NCBI GenBank assembly: GCA_030826005.1
Contig: JAPJOW010000180.1
Span: forward strand, 1 to 9,134
Direction: 5' to 3'
From: Aliterella sp. RAGGC_92
GTDB lineage: Bacteria > Cyanobacteriota > Cyanobacteriia > Cyanobacteriales > Chroococcidiopsidaceae
DNA: 9,134 nt
A model generated the notes under the pieces. The model saw only the letters and a program-made list of their open reading frames with translations. It was not told the DNA's origin and did no database searches. The position numbers and the translations under genes were made by a program. Of the stretch, positions 6,297 to 9,134 are shown in pieces. The first letter of the stretch is position 1. Each line of letters opens with the position of its first letter.

Positions 6297-7427
6297 TTAC
6301 GATACCAAGAAACCGTCTAACAATTTAATAATCCTTTGCGCTGTTGCTGGCGCTAACAAAACACCATTGCGATAATGCCCCGTAGCTAATAAAACGTTGC
6401 TAAAGCCTGCTAGAGGCTCAATTACCGGGGCGGGGCGATTTTCAGGACGCGGACGCAATCCCGACCAGGTTTTAAGGGTAGTAGCCGATTCTAGAGCCGG
6501 ACAAAAGGCGATCGCACTTTGTCTAACTTCTGCTAGTTTTTCTGCTTCTGGCACGACTAAATTTGACTCTAAAGGAAATTCTACGGTTGCGCCAATCCAG
6601 TAGTTTGTTACAGGGCGATCGGTCAAGCACGGTACTATATGCACGTCGTTACCAGTAATTACAGGTTGAAAATCTGGGTTGCCTAAAGTATGCGGTAAGC
6701 AAACATGGATGGCTTGACCTAATACGGGTCTAAGATCGAGTTTGGGCAAGTCTAAAACGCGATCGCTAACGGGCAACGCTGTCAACGAACCTAACCCCGC
6801 CGCTACTACTAAAACATCTACTTTTAAAGATTGGGTACTGGTGTGTAATTGACTCACCTGCGGGCGATCGCTTTTACTATCTATTTCGTAATCAGCCGTC
6901 GTACCAAAATGAAAAGTAACGCCCCGATTTTTTGCCGCTTCTACTAAAGCTAAAGTTAAAGCTACTGGATCTACTTGGATATCTTGGGGAGAATAAACTG
7001 CGCCGATGATATTGGAGCAATTTATTTGCGGACAATTAGCTTTTAATTTCTCTCTATCCCAAACTTCTAACTGCCATCCTTGCTCGGAACGGGTTTGAGC
7101 TAATTTTTCCCATTTACTTACATCTTCTCCTCCTGGGCAAAGCTTTAAAATTCCCTGTTGATTGTAAGGAATTGTCCGCCCCGCGATCGCTTCTAGTTCG
7201 GGAATAAGTGTTTTATAGCGCTCGATGCTGTGCGATCGCATTTGCCACGCTCTGCCTTTGGTTTTGTGGCTAATAATGCCCATGAGTACGCCCAAAGCGG
7301 CGGCGGTAGCGCCTTGAGCGGGGGGATGCTTATCTAAAACGGTAACGTTTAGTCCGGGAATTAGACTTAGTTCGTAAGCGATCGTTGCTCCTACTACACC
7401 GCAACCAATAACTACTACGTGGCTCAT
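6297..7427 (-). CDS. FAD-dependent oxidoreductase, DAO family (glycine oxidase ThiO-like)
   Basis: A 376-residue flavoprotein of the D-amino-acid oxidase superfamily. The N-terminal Rossmann motif VVVIGCGVVGATIAYEL (4-20) has GxGxxG at 8-13, and the acid D32 ends the second strand to hold the FAD ribose. The ATAAALGVLMG stretch (40-50) is the usual post-Rossmann FAD loop. YSPQDIQVDPVALTLALVEAA (145-165), LVVAAGLGS (206-214), KTWSGLRPRPENRPAPVI (319-336) and ATGHYRNGVLLAPATA (348-363) follow the ThiO/DadA order, with R325 near the expected carboxylate-binding position. The family oxidises amines or amino acids to imines with O2 reduction to H2O2. The C-terminus resembles ThiO, but in many cyanobacteria ThiO is fused to ThiG. 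This one is unfused and no thi gene is nearby, so I give no symbol. It lies between psbQ and the hydrolase gene on the same strand. Confidence 0.9.
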   Translation of the reverse strand: MSHVVVIGCGVVGATIAYELSLIPGLNVTVLDKHPPAQGATAAALGVLMGIISHKTKGRAWQMRSHSIERYKTLIPELEAIAGRTIPYNQQGILKLCPGGEDVSKWEKLAQTRSEQGWQLEVWDREKLKANCPQINCSNIIGAVYSPQDIQVDPVALTLALVEAAKNRGVTFHFGTTADYEIDSKSDRPQVSQLHTSTQSLKVDVLVVAAGLGSLTALPVSDRVLDLPKLDLRPVLGQAIHVCLPHTLGNPDFQPVITGNDVHIVPCLTDRPVTNYWIGATVEFPLESNLVVPEAEKLAEVRQSAIAFCPALESATTLKTWSGLRPRPENRPAPVIEPLAGFSNVLLATGHYRNGVLLAPATAQRIIKLLDGFLVS

Positions 7428-7440
7428 ACTTTTTGGTAAG

Positions 7441-7465
7441 AGAGACGTTTGGGGGAAACGTCTCT
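7441..7465. repeat. Perfect 10-bp palindromic element between psbQ and the FAD oxidase gene
   Basis: AGAGACGTTT (7441-7450), a GGGGG loop, then AAACGTCTCT (7456-7465). No T-run follows on the - strand, so it is not a normal terminator for psbQ. It ends 13 bases before the oxidase ATG and would fold in the mRNA next to the ribosome entry site. Palindromes built on GAGACGTTT/AAACGTCTC are, from my recollection, dispersed in many copies in cyanobacterial genomes, so this is probably one copy of a small repeat family. Confidence 0.65.
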
Positions 7466-7474
7466 ACTTGGGTT

Positions 7475-7945
7475 TTAATCCTCTACCTGGGGAGGTACAG
7501 CTTGTTTAGGAATCAAGTCTACAAATTTATTGATATCTGCTAGGGCATTTTGATAATTGCGGACTGCGCCTTGGGTGCTATTTTCCTCAATTGCTTGCTC
7601 GACTTTTACTAAGTCATCAAACAATTCTCGCGTGATTTGCCGCGCTGCTTTTTGCTCTGTAGGTAGCAAGTTGCGGGTTATATAAGTCATTTTTAACCGC
7701 AGTTCACCCAAAGGGCCGTGAATAAAATTTCTAACTCCAATCCAATCTCGCCGTTGAATGAGTACGGGAACTTCACTCATGCGATCGCGCAAAGCCAAAA
7801 GTGCCGGGGCATACTCTTGAATTTGCTCGATTTGAACGGGGGTGTAAGTTTGAGGTAATTTAGCCGCCGTAGGGCTACTACAACTAACTAGAAATACTGC
7901 CACAATAGCCAAGATTAAGGACAAAATCGACCGAGAACGCACCAT
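7475..7945 (-). CDS. psbQ: Photosystem II extrinsic lipoprotein PsbQ (CyanoQ)
   Basis: The lumenal PSII subunit that stabilises the oxygen-evolving side in cyanobacteria. The 156-residue precursor (normal length) starts with a positive n-region (R3, R5), a hydrophobic stretch, and the lipobox LVSC (19-22), so C22 should be lipidated and anchor the protein to the thylakoid lumen face. The mature part is the four-helix bundle expected of PsbQ. Diagnostic segments are FIHGPLGELRLKM (74-86), NLLPTEQKAARQITRELFDDL (92-112) and NYQNALADINKFVDLIP (130-146). These match cyanobacterial PsbQ as I know it from Synechocystis sll1638. The gene is divergent from the + strand unknown gene across 47 bases and leads a probable - strand cluster with the FAD oxidase and hydrolase. 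The palindrome downstream may let psbQ be expressed more strongly than the rest. Confidence 0.92.
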   Translation of the reverse strand: MVRSRSILSLILAIVAVFLVSCSSPTAAKLPQTYTPVQIEQIQEYAPALLALRDRMSEVPVLIQRRDWIGVRNFIHGPLGELRLKMTYITRNLLPTEQKAARQITRELFDDLVKVEQAIEENSTQGAVRNYQNALADINKFVDLIPKQAVPPQVED

Positions 7946-7960
7946 AACCTAAATTTTTAT

Positions 7961-7974
7961 CTGTTAGCGAACAG
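7961..7974. promoter_or_regulatory. Short inverted repeat in the psbQ divergent promoter region
   Basis: CTGTT-AGCG-AACAG lies in the middle of the 47-base gap between the divergent psbQ and unknown-gene starts, where one bound protein could affect both. On the psbQ side GATAAA (7960-7955) could be a -10, but no well-spaced -35 is seen. A 5-bp half-site can arise by chance. Confidence 0.3.
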
Positions 7975-7992
7975 TGTCATTTTAGATCGCTA

Positions 7993-8598
7993 ATGAGCCT
8001 AATCGCCAAACAATGGCGCTCTTACCAAAAAACAAAAGATTGCTACCAAAACTTGGACTTCGGATTTTGGGGTAATAGCAGCACAATTACATTAAAGTTT
8101 GATAAGCTGAAACACAATATTAGTAGTATTTCTGGCGATATTTATTCCGGCTATACCTTAGCAAGGAGCGTTTTTCTTGTGAATGCAGCAGAGGCAGCAA
8201 CAAACCTAGAACTTACAAGTAAAATTGCCAGTGTCGTCAATTTATTTAAAAGTGAGTTTCCCGAAATAAAGTCGGATCTCAAGCCTTGGCACAACGATCC
8301 AGAAACGAGGGAATTAATCGATCCAGATTCTATTGATATTGGCTTGCACTTCCCTGGTAGAAGTAAGTTGTTTCAAAGTCGCAGCATTTTGATTCAAATT
8401 CGTTTTTACCAAGATCCGATCAATGCCAAAGTCTCCTGTATTGGTGTAGAAGCGGCGGGATTCGATCATCGTGGCAAACAATGGCGACTTTCGACGGTGG
8501 AAGACTGGCGTTGTGAAGGGGAGACTCAACCCAAGCCTGAAGCCAGCGAACAATTAAAACAATTTTGTCGCCAGATTATTGAGTTGTTTAATACTTAA
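7993..8598 (+). CDS. Unrecognised soluble protein, divergent from psbQ
   Basis: I do not recognise this 201-residue protein. It has no signal peptide and no membrane span, so it should be cytosolic. Hydrophobic and polar residues alternate in strand-like stretches: STITLKF (30-36), SILIQIRFYQ (131-140) and KVSCIGVEAAGF (146-157). A helical segment, LTSKIASVVNLFKSEF (74-89), lies between, and there is a C-terminal helix, EQLKQFCRQIIELF (186-199). It suggests a compact alpha/beta protein, with no catalytic motif that I can identify. The ATG at 7993 is the first in frame and gives a plausible N-terminus; no Shine-Dalgarno precedes it. Coding character is good: a long frame, ordinary codon use, and clean boundaries with neighbours. 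It starts 47 bases from psbQ on the other strand and its stop overlaps the DCC-protein stop by 4 bases. A link to photosystem II would be inference from position only. Confidence 0.75.
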   Translation: MSLIAKQWRSYQKTKDCYQNLDFGFWGNSSTITLKFDKLKHNISSISGDIYSGYTLARSVFLVNAAEAATNLELTSKIASVVNLFKSEFPEIKSDLKPWHNDPETRELIDPDSIDIGLHFPGRSKLFQSRSILIQIRFYQDPINAKVSCIGVEAAGFDHRGKQWRLSTVEDWRCEGETQPKPEASEQLKQFCRQIIELFNT

Positions 8599-9011
8599 AC
8601 TTTTTTACTAAAATTACAGCCGCAATCAACGCCATAAGTTGAATTGTAGGTAGTGTCGCGTTTGCCGAACCAACTGTAACGATTGTCGCGGATTTGTTCG
8701 TAAATGCGATCGCCTGCCCATTTGAGTCCGGGTAAAAGTCGGTAAGCTGTTACAAATGCTGCTCCCAAGGGCAATAATTCTCCAATTTTTTCGGCGGCGG
8801 CGCTTCCTTGCCATCTTTTTTCGGGGGCGTTGGCATCGATGACAATCATCCCTAGTTCGCAATTATTGGGTGTAATGTCCCAGCGCTTGAGGGTGTCTTC
8901 GGCTTGCATGGGTGCGTACTGAAATAATTCACCCCGGTCTATAGTTTCGAGGATTTGTATTAGGGTTGTGCAGAGGTTGCAGTTGCCGTCGTAAATGACG
9001 TAATAAGTCAT
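8595..9011 (-). CDS. DCC-family (DUF393) thiol-disulfide oxidoreductase
   Basis: A small thioredoxin-like protein of 138 residues, the usual length for DUF393. The N-terminus MTYYVIYDGNCNLC contains the defining DxxC..C signature: D8, C11 and C14, a CxxC redox pair right after the first strand. Further family features are FQYAPMQA, a central ELGMIVIDA strand, SAAAEKIGELLPLG, a hydrophobic helix containing YRLLPGLKWAGDRIYEQI, and the tail YSWFGKRDT. The C-terminus has an extra CGC motif (VDCGCNF) that may be a second redox or metal site. Members are predicted disulfide oxidoreductases with substrates mostly unknown. I chose the ATG at 9011 over one at 9071 because the DCC motif normally sits at the extreme N-terminus and a possible promoter lies between the two. 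The stop overlaps the convergent gene's stop (shared TTAA), so the 3' ends are antisense to each other. Confidence 0.87.
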   Translation of the reverse strand: MTYYVIYDGNCNLCTTLIQILETIDRGELFQYAPMQAEDTLKRWDITPNNCELGMIVIDANAPEKRWQGSAAAEKIGELLPLGAAFVTAYRLLPGLKWAGDRIYEQIRDNRYSWFGKRDTTYNSTYGVDCGCNFSKKV

Positions 9012-9027
9012 GTGGATATGCTTTGTA

Positions 9028-9055
9028 AGTATATTTCTTATCTTAGAATCTACAA
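9028..9055 (-). promoter_or_regulatory. Possible promoter of the DCC-family gene
   Basis: Read on the - strand, TTGTAG (9055-9050) and TATACT (9033-9028) are separated by 16 bases. The -10 matches TATAAT in five of six positions; the -35 matches TTGACA in only three. Transcription would start near 9021, giving a leader of about ten bases before the ATG at 9011. This fits the short form of the protein and excludes the longer one. Confidence 0.35.
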
Positions 9056-9095
9056 ACGTTATGTAGTTCAAGCTTATCTTAAGAAGAACCAGGAC

Positions 9096-9115
9096 TTGGG
9101 GGGTCTGCCCCCCAA
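9096..9115. repeat. Very GC-rich 8-bp palindrome at the right edge
   Basis: TTGGGGGG (9096-9103), loop TCTG, then CCCCCCAA (9108-9115). Six stacked G:C pairs under a 4-base loop make a very stable hairpin, yet no T-run follows on either strand, so it is not a standard terminator. It lies upstream of the DCC gene. The surrounding sequence, with CCCAA echoes after it, looks like the short G/C-run palindromes repeated in many cyanobacterial intergenic regions. The window ends 19 bases later, so its full extent is not visible. Confidence 0.55.
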
Positions 9116-9134
9116 ACCCAACGGCAACAAAGCG

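Larger units (their letters stand above)
251..8713. repeat. HIP1 octamers (GCGATCGC) scattered through the window
   Basis: By eye I find copies starting at 251, 1308, 1426, 1560, 2400, 3919, 4291, 4873, 5736, 6508, 6759, 6864, 7183, 7232, 7781 and 8706, all inside genes. About one per 570 bp is far above chance for an 8-mer and typical of HIP1-rich cyanobacterial chromosomes. Spacing is uneven: none between 2408 and 3918, and the densest run is in the FAD oxidase gene. The positions mark individual sites, not a continuous element. Confidence 0.9.

Noticed and set aside
6297..7427. Naming the FAD oxidase thiO.
   Set aside because: The C-terminal motif fits, but the DAO family is broad, no thiamine gene is nearby, and cyanobacterial ThiO is often fused to ThiG.
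8314..8553. A 79-codon - strand frame opposite the unknown gene.
   Set aside because: The + strand frame is longer, fills the space between neighbours exactly and has better protein character.
9012..9071. Twenty extra N-terminal residues for the DCC protein from an ATG at 9071.
   Set aside because: The DCC motif sits at the extreme N-terminus in this family, and a possible promoter with a good -10 lies within the extension.
9098..9113. G6 and C6 runs as a G-quadruplex.
   Set aside because: There is one long G-run per strand only; a hairpin explains the sequence better.

Overview
The window comes from a cyanobacterial chromosome. Two independent signs support this: a clear psbQ (CyanoQ) photosystem II lipoprotein gene, and about 16 copies (by eye) of the HIP1 octamer GCGATCGC, roughly one per 570 bp. 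I cannot name the species. No rRNA, tRNA, CRISPR array, integrase, transposase or plasmid function is visible, and no gene-free stretch exceeds 300 bases.

Left part (1-4034, + strand): a tightly packed surface-polysaccharide operon. It holds a SAM-dependent methyltransferase cut by the window edge, a GT4 glycosyltransferase, a polytopic PIG-V-like (GT-C type) glycosyltransferase, and a second GT4 glycosyltransferase. The first two genes overlap by one base (TAATG) and the other gaps are under 10 bases. This block looks more AT-rich than the right half, most clearly in the last gene. Together the genes look like part of an assembly line for a lipid-linked glycan (exopolysaccharide, O-antigen or S-layer glycan). 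A hairpin followed by six T's sits unexpectedly inside the 3' end of the methyltransferase gene.

Middle (4038-5420): a secreted, highly charged protein of unknown function on the - strand, with its own strong intrinsic terminator abutting the operon. Across a 151-bp AT-rich spacer lies a divergent cysC (APS kinase), which makes PAPS, the donor for sulfation. A GC-rich hairpin lies between cysC and the convergent cluster that follows.

Right part (5421-9134): on the - strand, psbQ, then an FAD-dependent amine oxidase of the DAO/ThiO type, then an alpha/beta-hydrolase whose nucleophile elbow lacks a recognisable nucleophile. Gaps are 47 and 30 bases, so they probably share a transcript, interrupted by a perfect 10-bp palindrome just before the oxidase start. 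Head-to-head with psbQ is an unrecognised soluble protein gene. It ends in a 4-base tail-to-tail overlap with a DCC-family (DUF393) thiol-disulfide oxidoreductase gene on the - strand. A second, very GC-rich palindrome lies at the right edge.

I see no clearly new multi-gene system. The best leads are the nucleophile-less hydrolase linked to an FAD oxidase and psbQ, the terminator-like element within the methyltransferase gene, the PIG-V-like enzyme in a bacterial glycan operon, and the secreted protein of unknown function.
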